Below are positions 27,495 to 35,213 of a DNA stretch of 35,213 nucleotides, piece by piece. Below the pieces are notes generated by a model. That model saw only the letters and a program-made list of their open reading frames with translations. It ran no database searches and was not told the origin of the DNA. The DNA lies in assembly GCA_025774805.1 (NCBI GenBank), contig JALGZR010000030.1, positions 1 through 35,213 of the forward strand. Direction: 5' to 3'. Positions within the stretch are counted from its first letter, which is position 1. Each line of letters begins with the position of its first letter. The position numbers and the translations under genes are program-made. The stretch comes from a bacterium (GTDB lineage: Bacteria; ARS69).

Positions 27495-29021
27495 CTACGG
27501 CGGCGTCTCCACCAGATTGACGACGGGGGCTCCGTCGGGGCCCCGCACCGACTCCACGACCCGGCATCCGTGACGGCGGGTCATGTACTCGCTCTGGCGC
27601 GGGGGAAGAACGAGAAGGTGGTTGCCCCGGGAGGGCATCCGCTGGACGTCGGTGATGCGGTAACGGCCGATCGTCACCCCGGTGTAGGTCCACGTCCCCT
27701 GCTCGAGGCCGGTCAGCGGGTCCGCCTGGTAGTCCCGGGGAGGGTGACTCGTGTAGAAGAGGACGAAGATGTGGGGCAGGAAGAACAGATCGCTCAGGAA
27801 CACGCGATCGTGGGCGGCGCCCTCGGCGTAGTGGATCGCCTGCCGCATTCCGTACTGCCAATCCCGGTAGCTGTCGAGCGGGTAGCGGATGAAGTAGACC
27901 CGCGCGTAGTGAACGGCGCTCGCCAGGACGACGGCTCCCGCCACGCCGGCCGTCACGGCGCGGCCCCGTCCCGAGAAGAGGTCGAGGAACCGTACGATTC
28001 CCAGGGCCGAGATCAGCGCGAAGAGGGGGGCGCCCGTCAGCCCGCGGATCGAGTGGGCCCAGGCCGTGATCGCGCCCGGGAAGGGATAGAGGAGGATCCA
28101 GAGTCCGAGGAGAAGGGAGGTGCGATCTCTCCGGCGGGCGAGCGCCACGAGGCCGGCCGCCACGGTGGCGATCTCGAAGAGGTGGAGAAGGGCGACCCCC
28201 CGGGGGTTCTGGCGGATCAGGGGGTCCCCGTCCAGGAAGAGGAAGCGCGGATCGAAGTACGAGACGTAGTTCCTCGCGATTTCCCCGGGCCCGAACCGGA
28301 GCTCGTACTCCGCCCTCGCCATGCCCTCTTCCGACAGCCAGTGCGGCGCGAGCACGGCCAGACCGAGCCCGAACACTCCGGCGGCGAGGAGGGCCGGCCT
28401 GCCGGCCGCTCGGACCTCTCGCCGGTACAGCACGGCGAGGATCCCCACCAGGAGGGGAACGAAGAGCCGGGCGGGGGAGTAGGTGTGGAGCGCGCCCGCG
28501 AAGACCGCCCCGGCGGCGACCAGAGCTCGCGGGGAGCGGAGACCGCGGAAGAAGAGGAGCATTCCGAAGCAGACCCCGAACGGGAAGAGGATTCCCCGGA
28601 ACCCGACCCGGCTGAACTGGACGTGCCACGGGCTGATCGCCAGCAGGAGTGCGGCGGCGAGAGCGGTGCGCCGATCGAGGAGCTCCCGCCCCAGGAGCCA
28701 GACCAGGCCGACGGTCAGGATCCCGACCAAGGCGGCGGGAAGGCGCACCGCGATCTCGGTGGGGCCGAGGAGGGCCACGAACGGGATCGTGAGATAGCGG
28801 TACGTCGCCTCGTTGTAGTCTCCGAAGGAGCGGGCGAACAGGGGTAGCCTCACCCCGTACTGGTCCCGTCCGGTCTTCAGGAGGGAGTAGGCGTCGTATC
28901 CCGTCGAGGCCTCATCGCAGTACAGACCGGGTGGAACCTCGTCCAGGCGCGCCAGCCGGAAGATCGCGGCCAGTCCCAGGATCGCGAGGGGAAGAGCGAT
29001 TGCGCGGAGGCGGATCTTCAT
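27495..29021 (-). CDS. GT-C fold glycosyltransferase (ArnT/PMT-like membrane protein)
   Basis: 508 aa with about 11-12 transmembrane helices. The first periplasmic loop has the acidic pair in GLYCDEASTGYDAYSLL, the position of the catalytic Asp in GT39/GT83-type enzymes, and a conserved FSRVGFRG follows. A soluble C-terminal domain of about 130 residues completes it. It probably transfers a sugar from a polyprenyl-phosphate donor to lipid or protein on the outer face of the inner membrane. Donor and acceptor are unknown. The ATG overlaps the pabC stop (ATGA at 29018-29021). Confidence 0.87.
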   Translation of the reverse strand: MKIRLRAIALPLAILGLAAIFRLARLDEVPPGLYCDEASTGYDAYSLLKTGRDQYGVRLPLFARSFGDYNEATYRYLTIPFVALLGPTEIAVRLPAALVGILTVGLVWLLGRELLDRRTALAAALLLAISPWHVQFSRVGFRGILFPFGVCFGMLLFFRGLRSPRALVAAGAVFAGALHTYSPARLFVPLLVGILAVLYRREVRAAGRPALLAAGVFGLGLAVLAPHWLSEEGMARAEYELRFGPGEIARNYVSYFDPRFLFLDGDPLIRQNPRGVALLHLFEIATVAAGLVALARRRDRTSLLLGLWILLYPFPGAITAWAHSIRGLTGAPLFALISALGIVRFLDLFSGRGRAVTAGVAGAVVLASAVHYARVYFIRYPLDSYRDWQYGMRQAIHYAEGAAHDRVFLSDLFFLPHIFVLFYTSHPPRDYQADPLTGLEQGTWTYTGVTIGRYRITDVQRMPSRGNHLLVLPPRQSEYMTRRHGCRVVESVRGPDGAPVVNLVETPP

Positions 29022-29917
29022 GCTCCGTCTTGGTCGGGGACGACTCCGCCCGTGTCGCGCCGGACGAGGTCGAGGTAGTCGTCGAGCAGGCGAAGCGTGA
29101 TCGGTCCCGGAAGGCCGTCCCCGACGGGATCGTCTTCCACGCGCACGACCGGAGCGATCCGGATCGTGGTCCCCGACAGAAACAGCTCACCGGCCCCGGC
29201 GACACGCTCCCGGGTCAACGTCTCCTCGATCGCGGGAAGACCGCGGGACGCGGCGAGCTCGAGAACGATCTCGCGAGTGATGCCGGCGAGGATTCCGGAT
29301 CCCACCGGGGGAGTGACGAGGCGACCGTCCTCCACCAGGAAGACGTTGGCGGCGGCTCCCTCGACGATCTCCCCCGTCTCGTTCGCGACGAGGACCTCGC
29401 GCGCCCGCGCCTCGCGGGCCTCGTTCCGGGCGAAGAGGGAGACCTGGTAGTTCGTCGACTTCACGCCCGCCAGAGGGTGCTCGGAAAGCCGGCGGTAGCG
29501 CGAGTAGACGACGACGATCCCCCGCCGGATCTCCTCGTCGGCGTCGGGATCGACCGGATCACACGTCACCAGCACCGAAGGAGCCCCGGAAGAGGAGAGA
29601 TCGAGCCGCCTCGCGAGCGCTCCCCGAGTGATCGTCACGCGGACGATGGCCTCGAGCATCTCGTTCGCCTCGAGGGCGTCCCGAACCGCGGTCTCCAGCG
29701 CGGCGTCGGACGGCAGACGAAGGTCGGTTCGCACCGCGTTTCGGTGCAGGCGATTCAGATGACGGGAGAGCGCGAACGGACATCCGGCGTAGGCGCGCAT
29801 CGTCTCGTAGATGCCGTCGCCGTAAAGGAACCCGGTGTCGAAGACGGACACCCTGGCCTCGTTCGCGGGGATGATCGCGCCGTTCCAGTGGACGAATCGG
29901 GGAACCGGGCGACTCAT
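29018..29917 (-). CDS. pabC: Aminotransferase class IV, probable aminodeoxychorismate lyase PabC
   Basis: A 299-aa PLP enzyme. The family blocks are DTGFLYGDGIYETMRAY (27-43), the Schiff-base lysine K153 in GVKSTNYQ, then ETGEIVEGAAANVFLV and the phosphate-binding GILAGITRE. Fold-type IV includes branched-chain aminotransferases and D-amino-acid transaminases. The 4-bp overlap with pabB makes 4-amino-4-deoxychorismate lyase (p-aminobenzoate for folate) the best call. The start is ATG 29917; the longer frame upstream lies in pabB. Confidence 0.88.
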   Translation of the reverse strand: MSRPVPRFVHWNGAIIPANEARVSVFDTGFLYGDGIYETMRAYAGCPFALSRHLNRLHRNAVRTDLRLPSDAALETAVRDALEANEMLEAIVRVTITRGALARRLDLSSSGAPSVLVTCDPVDPDADEEIRRGIVVVYSRYRRLSEHPLAGVKSTNYQVSLFARNEAREARAREVLVANETGEIVEGAAANVFLVEDGRLVTPPVGSGILAGITREIVLELAASRGLPAIEETLTRERVAGAGELFLSGTTIRIAPVVRVEDDPVGDGLPGPITLRLLDDYLDLVRRDTGGVVPDQDGA

Positions 29918-31311
29918 CCGCGTTCCTCCGGTCCCATCATCGCGTCCGCACCCTCTCCCAACGCGATCAGGAACGCGCGGGCCTTCAGAAGAAGCTCGTC
30001 CCACTCGGCCTCGGGACTCGAGTCGGCGACGATTCCCCCGCCCGCACCGAACGTGAAGACGCCGTCGGCGAGCCACCCCGTTCGGATGGCGACGTTGAGA
30101 TCCGCTCGGCGATCGAACCCGATCCAGCCCACGGTACCCGTGTAGACCCCGCGGGGGGTAGGCTCGAGCTCGGAGAGGAGCTCGATGGCTCGCCGCTTCG
30201 GCGCTCCGGCGACCGAGCCTCCGGGAAAGACCGCGACCAGAGCGTCGAAGACGTCGAGCTCCGGCCGGAGCTCTCCCGTGATCCGGGAGGTCAGGTGGTG
30301 TACGTGCGGGAACGACTCGATCTCTCGCAGGCGCGGGCAGCGGACCGTGCCGTAATCACAGACCTTGCCCAGATCGTTGCGCAGGAGGTCGGTGATCATG
30401 AGAAGCTCGGCCCGGTCCTTCTCCGACGCGAGGAGGGCCGCTCCCCGGGCGCGATCGAGAGCGGGATCCGGGTCTCGAGCCGCCGTCCCCTTGATGGGCC
30501 GGCTCTCCAGGCTCCTGCCGCGGGCGGCGAGCAGGCGCTCGGGGGAGGAGGAGAGGATGGCCCCCCCCTCCACCTCGAGACAGGCCGAGTAGGGCGCGGG
30601 GTTCTGTTCGAGGAGCCTCTCGAAGAGCGCGGGGGCACTCCATTGGGTCTCCACGTCGAAGCGGACGGTGAGGTCGACCTGATAGGCGTCCCCCCTCACG
30701 ATGGACTCGAGGATGGACTCGACGCCCCGGGCGTGATCGCCGCGATCGAGACTCGTGCGGTACCCGCGGGGGGGGGATGCGTCCCCGCCTCGGGCCGAGG
30801 CCGGAGCCCGGGTCCCCGCATCGGTGCGCAGGCGCTCCTCGAGGGCCGCCGCCCGACGGAGAGCGAGCCGTACATCGAAATGCCCCTCGGGCGCGAGCCC
30901 CCAGGAGACGATCTCCACCTCGCGCGGGTCGGGACGCCAGATCGCGAAGGTGTCGTAGATCCCGAACCAGAGCTCGGGACGATCCGGCTCAGGACGGGGG
31001 ACGGGCAGTCCCTCCCAGCGGACACCCCGCTCCCAGGCCACGCACCCGACCGCACCTCCCGTGAAGACGAGATCCCCGCCTCGGGGCTCGGGCACCCGGG
31101 GTAGGAGCCGGCGCAGGGTCTCGATCGATCGCATCGCGTCCCGGCCTTCGCCCTCGGCTCCGTCGCGGATCACGTGAACCGGATCGGCGCCGAAGCAGGT
31201 CGCCGTCCGGGCCCCGGCGGCGAAGCGGAAGCGCCGTCCGAGCGGGAGGCGGTCGAAGAGGACGGCCGGCTCCTCTCCGGTCCGAAAGCGATGACGGCAC
31301 GGAATCCGCAT
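29914..31311 (-). CDS. pabB: Aminodeoxychorismate synthase component I
   Basis: 465 aa from ATG 31311. It converts chorismate to 4-amino-4-deoxychorismate. The chorismate-binding domain occupies the C-terminal 270 residues: DAYQVDLTVRF, SSSPERLLA, then PIKGTAARD with K274. Further on are LLMITDLLRNDLG, FPHVHHLTSRI and FPGGSVAGAPKRRAIELL. PIKGT separates PabB from anthranilate synthase, which has PIAGT, and Lys falls at the same number as in E. coli PabB. A TTG at 31326 overlapping the previous stop is an alternative start. No pabA glutaminase is in the window. The stop overlaps pabC. Confidence 0.94.
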   Translation of the reverse strand: MRIPCRHRFRTGEEPAVLFDRLPLGRRFRFAAGARTATCFGADPVHVIRDGAEGEGRDAMRSIETLRRLLPRVPEPRGGDLVFTGGAVGCVAWERGVRWEGLPVPRPEPDRPELWFGIYDTFAIWRPDPREVEIVSWGLAPEGHFDVRLALRRAAALEERLRTDAGTRAPASARGGDASPPRGYRTSLDRGDHARGVESILESIVRGDAYQVDLTVRFDVETQWSAPALFERLLEQNPAPYSACLEVEGGAILSSSPERLLAARGRSLESRPIKGTAARDPDPALDRARGAALLASEKDRAELLMITDLLRNDLGKVCDYGTVRCPRLREIESFPHVHHLTSRITGELRPELDVFDALVAVFPGGSVAGAPKRRAIELLSELEPTPRGVYTGTVGWIGFDRRADLNVAIRTGWLADGVFTFGAGGGIVADSSPEAEWDELLLKARAFLIALGEGADAMMGPEERG

Positions 31312-31322
31312 CTCCAGTTCTC

Positions 31323-33446
31323 TCAATCTCCTAGGCCGCTCGACTCGAGAATCTCATCAAGGCGTCGCCGGGAGTCGGAGTCGGCCGGGTCGAGCTCCAC
31401 GACCTTCTCCAGATCCTCGACCGCGCCGTCCGCGTCCCCGAGGGCGTAGCGCGCGACGGCGCGGAGCCGGCGCAGGTCGACGTTTTCGGGGGCGTGGAGC
31501 AGCGCCTCGCTGAGAACGGGCAGGGCCGGCTCCGGGTCCCGCCGCGAGAGGTGATAGCGGGCCATTATCGTCCAGGCCCCTTCCCGAACCTCCTCATGCC
31601 GCGTCGCCCGCCGGAGAAGGGCGAGCCCCTCCTCTTCGCGGTCCAGCGCGAGCGCGGTCTGGCCCGCGTTGAACTCGTAGTAGGGGTCCTCGCTCCACCC
31701 GAGGGAATCCAACCGGACGAAGAGATCCCACGCCTCGGAGTAGGCACGCATCATCCCGAGCGCGTTCGCCAGCGCGAGAAGATCTCCGGGGTCTCCCGCC
31801 GACAGCTCGGCGGCCTCCCGGCGCGCGGCCACCGCCTCGTCGATCCGCCCCGTGGCCTCGAGGGCCTCCGCCAGCGCTCGTCGCACGCGGAACGAGTTCG
31901 GAAGACCGGCGACCGCGAGGCGGAGCTCCGGAAGGGCGAGGTCGGGGCGTCCCCGGCGCAGGTACGTGGCCGCGAGATGGTGGCGCGCCTCGGAGAACCC
32001 GGGGGTGAGGCTCAGCGCGCGCCGGAACTCCGCCTCCGCCGCGTCGTAGTCGCCGACGCGAGCGTAGACGTTGCCGTACTGGTAGTGGGGCTGAGACGGA
32101 TCGGGATGGCGGACGTCGAGGAAGTCGATCCGGGCGAGAAGAAGGAGGGCGACCAGGATGCCCAGGCGGAGGAGACGACGTCCCCGAGAAATGCCGGGGG
32201 CGACGAGACCCGCGATTCCCGCGCCCGCAAAGACGAGCAACGGGGGCCACGCGGCCAGTCGGTACCGCGCACAGACGAAGAAGAGAATCACGCCGGCCGC
32301 CATGGCGATCGCGTATCCGAAGAGATGCGAGAGCTCGCGTCGTCGCTTCCAGACGAGGCCCATTCCGAGAAGGGCCAACGGTCCCACGAATCCGAAGTCG
32401 GGCCACGGGAGGCCGAGCAACCGGTTGCGCTCCCGCAGTGCGTACAGGTCCCGGTTGTTCCGGATCTCGTACGCTTGGAGGAAGAGTCCGGTCTTTCGAA
32501 GGAGAAGTGCGAACGCGCGGATCGGAGCTCCTCGGACCGCGCCCCAGGCCAGACGCCGGAAGTGCGCGTCCTGTTCGGCCGGTCCGACGGGACGGCCGTA
32601 CTCCCGCGCGAGGTAGGCGGCCACGTCCTCGTTGCGCCAGGAGGAGAAGCCGGGGAGGACGGCGCTCATCCCGTCGGCCTCCGGGTGGTTCCCGATCCAG
32701 AGGTTGATCCCGGCCTGGTAACTGAGCGGGATCCATTCGCCCGACACGACCCGGTTGCGCAGGGTCACCGGGGCAATCATCAACACGACCCCGGCGAGGA
32801 GCACCAGGGGACGGCGCGCGTCTCCCCTTCGCCCCGGTCCGTAGGCGGCCAGGATCAGGGCGATCGGTAGAAAGGCGAGGGAGTTGGGCCGGGCGACCGC
32901 GGCGAGACCCATCAGTGCGCCGATCCCGAGCCACCGCCCGAGGCGGGCGCTCGGAGAGGTGCCGTCCCACACCCGCAGGATCAGCGCGCCCAGGAAGAGT
33001 GACAGGGGCGCGATCAGAAGCTCCCGACCGAACACCAGGAGGGGCCAGGAGCACGCGGCCAGAAGCCCGGCGGCCACTCCGGCGACGCGCCCGAAGCGCG
33101 CGGCGGCCACCGAGGCGAGCAGAACCGCGGTGACCGCGCCGAGGACCGCCTGGACGAGGCGGGCGGCGAGAAGGTCGGGTCCCGGGAGGAAGAAGACCGC
33201 GGCGAGAAAGGCGGGGTAGAGCGGGGTCCGGAAGTACGCCGTTCCCTCCGGACTTCCCCACAGATCGCCGGCCTGGATTCTCCGGGCCCAGTCCACCGCG
33301 TACTCGGCGTCCAGCATCGGGACGTCGAAGATCGGATCCCCCCGCGTCGTGGCCACGAGGATCCCACGGAGGACGATCGCGATCCCGAAGATGCCGAGGA
33401 GCGGAGTCCGGGACAGGTGAGGACGTGGAATCGATCGAGGGCTCAC
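31323..33446 (-). CDS. GT-C glycosyltransferase fused to C-terminal TPR repeats
   Basis: 707 aa. The N-terminal ~460 residues form about 11 transmembrane helices with an acidic first loop (PMLDAEYAVDWARRIQAGD) and GTAYFRTPLYPAFLA. This resembles the GT39-like mannosyltransferase families. The C-terminal ~240 residues are TPRs (AEAEFRRALSLTPGFSEARH, PDLALPELRLAVAGL). GTG 33446 is chosen because GGAG precedes it by 6-7 nt and the first helix starts soon after. The frame is open to 33683, but that stretch would be Arg/Pro-rich and contains the promoter. It is the first gene of the minus-strand run. Confidence 0.87.
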   Translation of the reverse strand: MSPRSIPRPHLSRTPLLGIFGIAIVLRGILVATTRGDPIFDVPMLDAEYAVDWARRIQAGDLWGSPEGTAYFRTPLYPAFLAAVFFLPGPDLLAARLVQAVLGAVTAVLLASVAAARFGRVAGVAAGLLAACSWPLLVFGRELLIAPLSLFLGALILRVWDGTSPSARLGRWLGIGALMGLAAVARPNSLAFLPIALILAAYGPGRRGDARRPLVLLAGVVLMIAPVTLRNRVVSGEWIPLSYQAGINLWIGNHPEADGMSAVLPGFSSWRNEDVAAYLAREYGRPVGPAEQDAHFRRLAWGAVRGAPIRAFALLLRKTGLFLQAYEIRNNRDLYALRERNRLLGLPWPDFGFVGPLALLGMGLVWKRRRELSHLFGYAIAMAAGVILFFVCARYRLAAWPPLLVFAGAGIAGLVAPGISRGRRLLRLGILVALLLLARIDFLDVRHPDPSQPHYQYGNVYARVGDYDAAEAEFRRALSLTPGFSEARHHLAATYLRRGRPDLALPELRLAVAGLPNSFRVRRALAEALEATGRIDEAVAARREAAELSAGDPGDLLALANALGMMRAYSEAWDLFVRLDSLGWSEDPYYEFNAGQTALALDREEEGLALLRRATRHEEVREGAWTIMARYHLSRRDPEPALPVLSEALLHAPENVDLRRLRAVARYALGDADGAVEDLEKVVELDPADSDSRRRLDEILESSGLGD

Positions 33447-33536
33447 GGGATCTCCGAATCGGGCCGTGCGGGGCGGGGACCGGGTTCCTGTCCGGGCTCG
33501 TCGCTTCGCCGCGGATCCGGGGGCTCCAGGGGGGGG

Positions 33537-33565
33537 AGGATAGTGGCGTGCCCTCCGGCCCGCAA
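33537..33565 (-). promoter_or_regulatory. Promoter for the minus-strand five-gene run
   Basis: Read on the minus strand: TTGCGG (33565-33560), a 17-bp spacer and TATCCT (33542-33537). The leader to GTG 33446 would be about 85 nt. Its -35 box lies 10 bp from the -35 box of the divergent plus-strand promoter. Confidence 0.6.
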
Positions 33566-33575
33566 GGCGGATCGG

Positions 33576-33604
33576 TTGCCGCCTCCCGGACCCCTTGCTA
33601 TAGT
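33576..33604 (+). promoter_or_regulatory. Promoter for the beta-helix protein gene
   Basis: TTGCCG (33576-33581), a 17-bp spacer and TATAGT (33599-33604) with extended -10 TG at 33596-33597. The leader is about 57 nt, with GAGAAAGG before the ATG at 33668. Confidence 0.72.
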
Positions 33605-33667
33605 TCCCCGGCTTCGAGGTGGTGATCCCCGACGAGAGGGCTTCGATCCCTGAGAAAGGCCGGTCCG

Positions 33668-34747
33668 ATGAGACGACTTCCACGACAGATCGGGATGGTG
33701 GCGTCGGGACTTCTGATTCTGGCCCTCGCGGGTCCGTCGGCCGCGGGTATCCACAAGGTCGGGAGGAACCAGAACGACTGCGACGGCCCCTGCGACTACT
33801 GGGACGACAGCCCCGGATGTGATCCCGGTCGCGGGATCGTGTGCTGCATGACCAACGTGGGCACCGTCGCGGGAGACGTCATTCTCGTATGGCCGGGGGA
33901 CTACGGCGTCCGCCTGGACATGAAGTCGGGCGTCACCCTCCGCGCCGTGTACGGGCCGGACGATCCCGTTCGGGGTCGGACGCGAATCGTCGGACAGGCC
34001 GGATCGGTTCCGGGGATCCGTTTCATCGGGACCTCCTCCTCGACGGAGGTCGACGGATTCACGATCGAGTGGAACGCGACCGCCTTCGGGATCGGAGGCG
34101 CCATCGGGGCCTACACCACGGAGGGCGCCGTCCGCAACTGCGTCATCAAGAACTGCCAAGCGAACATCGGGGCGGGCATATACCTCCAGACCACGGACCT
34201 GATCGTCGAGAACAACGTCTTCATCGACAACACGTGCACCGGTGGCGGGGGCGTGGTCGCCATCTCGGGGGGGGCCCCGACGATCCGCGGCAACACGTTC
34301 GTGCGGAGCACGGCCCCTTACGGCTACGACGGATCCGCGCTGTACGCCGTCGGCTCCTCCCACATTTTCGACTCGAACGTCATCATGGAGTCGCGGGGCG
34401 CGTCGGCCGTCTACTGCTTCGGCACCGTGGACGCGTCGGTGACCTGCAACATCTTTTGGAACAACGAGTTCGGTCCTTTCGGCGGCACCTGCGTCGACTC
34501 GACGGGGACGTCGGGGAACCTGAACGCCGACCCGCTGTACTGCGATGCGGCACTCCTGGACATCGACGACTTCAACCTCTGCGACGAGTCGCCCGCCCTC
34601 ACCGCGCCGTGCGGGTCGCCGTCGCTTCCCGTCGGATTCGTTCCTCCGAACCCCCTCTCGTGCGGAACCTGTCTCCCGATCCCGACCGCGGCGTGGGCCT
34701 CGGTCGAAATGCGGAGCTGGGGGCGGATCAAGTCCCGCTATCGCTAG
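33668..34747 (+). CDS. Secreted right-handed beta-helix (pectate-lyase-like) protein
   Basis: 359 aa. The signal peptide ends near PSAA (cleavage after about A26). A Cys-rich segment follows (DCDGPCDYWDD). From about 60 to 300 there are parallel beta-helix coils with repeated N-x-I and N-x-F steps, for example VRNCVIKNCQANIG, DLIVENNVFIDNTC and PTIRGNTFVRS. This is the DUF1565/NosD-like architecture of surface or polysaccharide-binding proteins; no lyase catalytic set is evident. The end, WASVEMRSWGRIKSRYR, is a short aromatic-basic tail that could be a sorting signal. It has its own promoter, divergent from the glycosyltransferase run. The stop is followed by CCTG, like the TAGCC heads elsewhere. 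Confidence 0.87.
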   Translation: MRRLPRQIGMVASGLLILALAGPSAAGIHKVGRNQNDCDGPCDYWDDSPGCDPGRGIVCCMTNVGTVAGDVILVWPGDYGVRLDMKSGVTLRAVYGPDDPVRGRTRIVGQAGSVPGIRFIGTSSSTEVDGFTIEWNATAFGIGGAIGAYTTEGAVRNCVIKNCQANIGAGIYLQTTDLIVENNVFIDNTCTGGGGVVAISGGAPTIRGNTFVRSTAPYGYDGSALYAVGSSHIFDSNVIMESRGASAVYCFGTVDASVTCNIFWNNEFGPFGGTCVDSTGTSGNLNADPLYCDAALLDIDDFNLCDESPALTAPCGSPSLPVGFVPPNPLSCGTCLPIPTAAWASVEMRSWGRIKSRYR

Positions 34748-34783
34748 CCTGAGGCCCGGTTCCGGTCGCCCCCGCCCGGCAGC

Positions 34784-34812
34784 TTGACAGCCCCCCCCGC
34801 GATCCCTAATGT
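34784..34812 (+). promoter_or_regulatory. Promoter for the terminal TPR lipoprotein gene
   Basis: TTGACA (34784-34789), a 17-bp spacer and TAATGT (34807-34812). This is the closest match to sigma70 consensus in the window. The leader is about 43 nt, containing GGAGGTGG at 34850-34857. Confidence 0.78.
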
Positions 34813-34861
34813 CCCTGCTCGCGCCGGCACGGTCACCCCCGGGCCGGTCGGAGGTGGACCG

Positions 34862-35213
34862 ATGACGCTCTCGTCCCGCACCGTTCGGGGCATTCTCGCC
34901 CTCGGCGGGCTCATCCTGGCGAGCGCCTGCGGCGGCCCCCGGGGGGTCGGTGGAGACGGGCCGTCTCCCGTGATCGCCGTCACCAATCCCGCGGAGCAAT
35001 TGGAACGCGCGGGAGAGGCGCTGGCGGCGGACTCCACGGACGTCGACGCCTGGTTCGAAAAGGCGAAGGCCCTGGAGGCTCTGGAACGGCCCGATTCCGC
35101 TCTCGCGGCCTACGAGACGCTTCTCCGGCTCGAGCCCGAGAATGTAGAGGTGATCGTCCACCACGCCCTCGCCCTCGAGAAGATGAAACGGAACGAGGAG
35201 GCACTGGCCGCGT
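34862..35213 (+). CDS. TPR lipoprotein (partial, runs off the window)
   Basis: 117 codons are visible, with no stop before the window end. A lipoprotein signal (GLILASAC, Cys at about 23) is followed by TPR-like helices: DVDAWFEKAKALEALERPDS, then LAAYETLLRLEPENVEVIVHH. It resembles the lipoprotein at 21972 in layout. It is likely a periplasm- or outer-membrane-facing scaffold; function unknown. ATG 34862 follows GGAGGTGG. Confidence 0.85.
   Translation, partial: MTLSSRTVRGILALGGLILASACGGPRGVGGDGPSPVIAVTNPAEQLERAGEALAADSTDVDAWFEKAKALEALERPDSALAAYETLLRLEPENVEVIVHHALALEKMKRNEEALAA

Noticed and set aside
25696-28629. A single 977-aa minus-strand protein.
   Set aside because: The upstream 400 codons are an Arg/Pro/Gly-rich shadow of the glycosyltransferase at 27495-29021. 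The natural protein begins at ATG 27426.
33447-33683. N-terminal extension of the TPR glycosyltransferase up to 33683.
   Set aside because: It would be Arg/Pro-rich, would overlap both divergent promoters and has no ribosome site, whereas GTG 33446 has GGAG at good spacing.

Overview
The window is 35.2 kb of high-GC bacterial chromosome. It opens inside the 3' end of a 23S rRNA gene and closes inside a lipoprotein gene. It is dense, mostly housekeeping, and built from tightly overlapping operons: ATGA, GTGA and TTGA stop-start overlaps recur. Lipoprotein signals, YajC, ComM, a secreted beta-helix protein and TPR proteins point to an uncultured, probably diderm bacterium. The secreted-protein style would fit FCB-type or Eisenbacteria-like candidate phyla, but that placement is an impression, not a demonstration. 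I see no CRISPR array, intact tRNA, transposase or phage gene.

Layout. (1) 1-625: 3' end of an rRNA operon (23S, 5S, strong terminator). (2) 831-5842: a multispanning membrane protein fused to a spermidine-synthase-like domain, then a divergent EF-G-like GTPase with its own promoter. (3) 5923-15216: a long operon-like run: yebC, ruvC, ruvA, ruvB, a DUF2905-type membrane protein, queA, tgt, yajC, def, fmt, rsmB and a membrane-anchored PASTA protein. It joins Holliday-junction processing, queuosine tRNA modification, protein secretion, and formyl-Met handling. (4) 15431-16827: a two-repeat hypothetical protein, then rpe with its own promoter. (5) 16953-21748: the ffh-rpsP-rimM-trmD-rplS-rnhB-yraN translation/SRP cluster. 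It is interrupted between rpsP and rimM by a 183-bp palindromic element. (6) 21854-24519: a 47-aa membrane protein, a TPR lipoprotein and comM. (7) 24590-25616: an XRE-type regulator and a SagB-type nitroreductase. (8) 33446 down to 25696, minus strand: a five-gene run with a GT-C glycosyltransferase/TPR fusion, pabB, pabC, a second GT-C glycosyltransferase and a large unknown protein with a GNAT-like C-terminus. (9) 33668-35213, plus strand: a secreted beta-helix protein and a TPR lipoprotein, each with a good sigma70-type promoter.

The most unusual item is the element at 18797-18979. It has 20-bp terminal inverted repeats and a second long stem. Three apical hairpins include a T-arm-like sequence. 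Its first three bases are the rpsP stop codon and it ends six bases before the rimM start. Removing it with one TA copy leaves an ordinary compact rpsP-rimM junction. The short TAGCC(C/T)G head recurs at three other gene stop codons in the window. It is either a MITE-like mobile palindrome or a structured RNA element in a ribosomal operon.

Recognisable promoters share 17-18 bp spacers. They include two with the extended -10 TGnTACCTT (rpe, ffh) and a back-to-back divergent pair around 33.55 kb.
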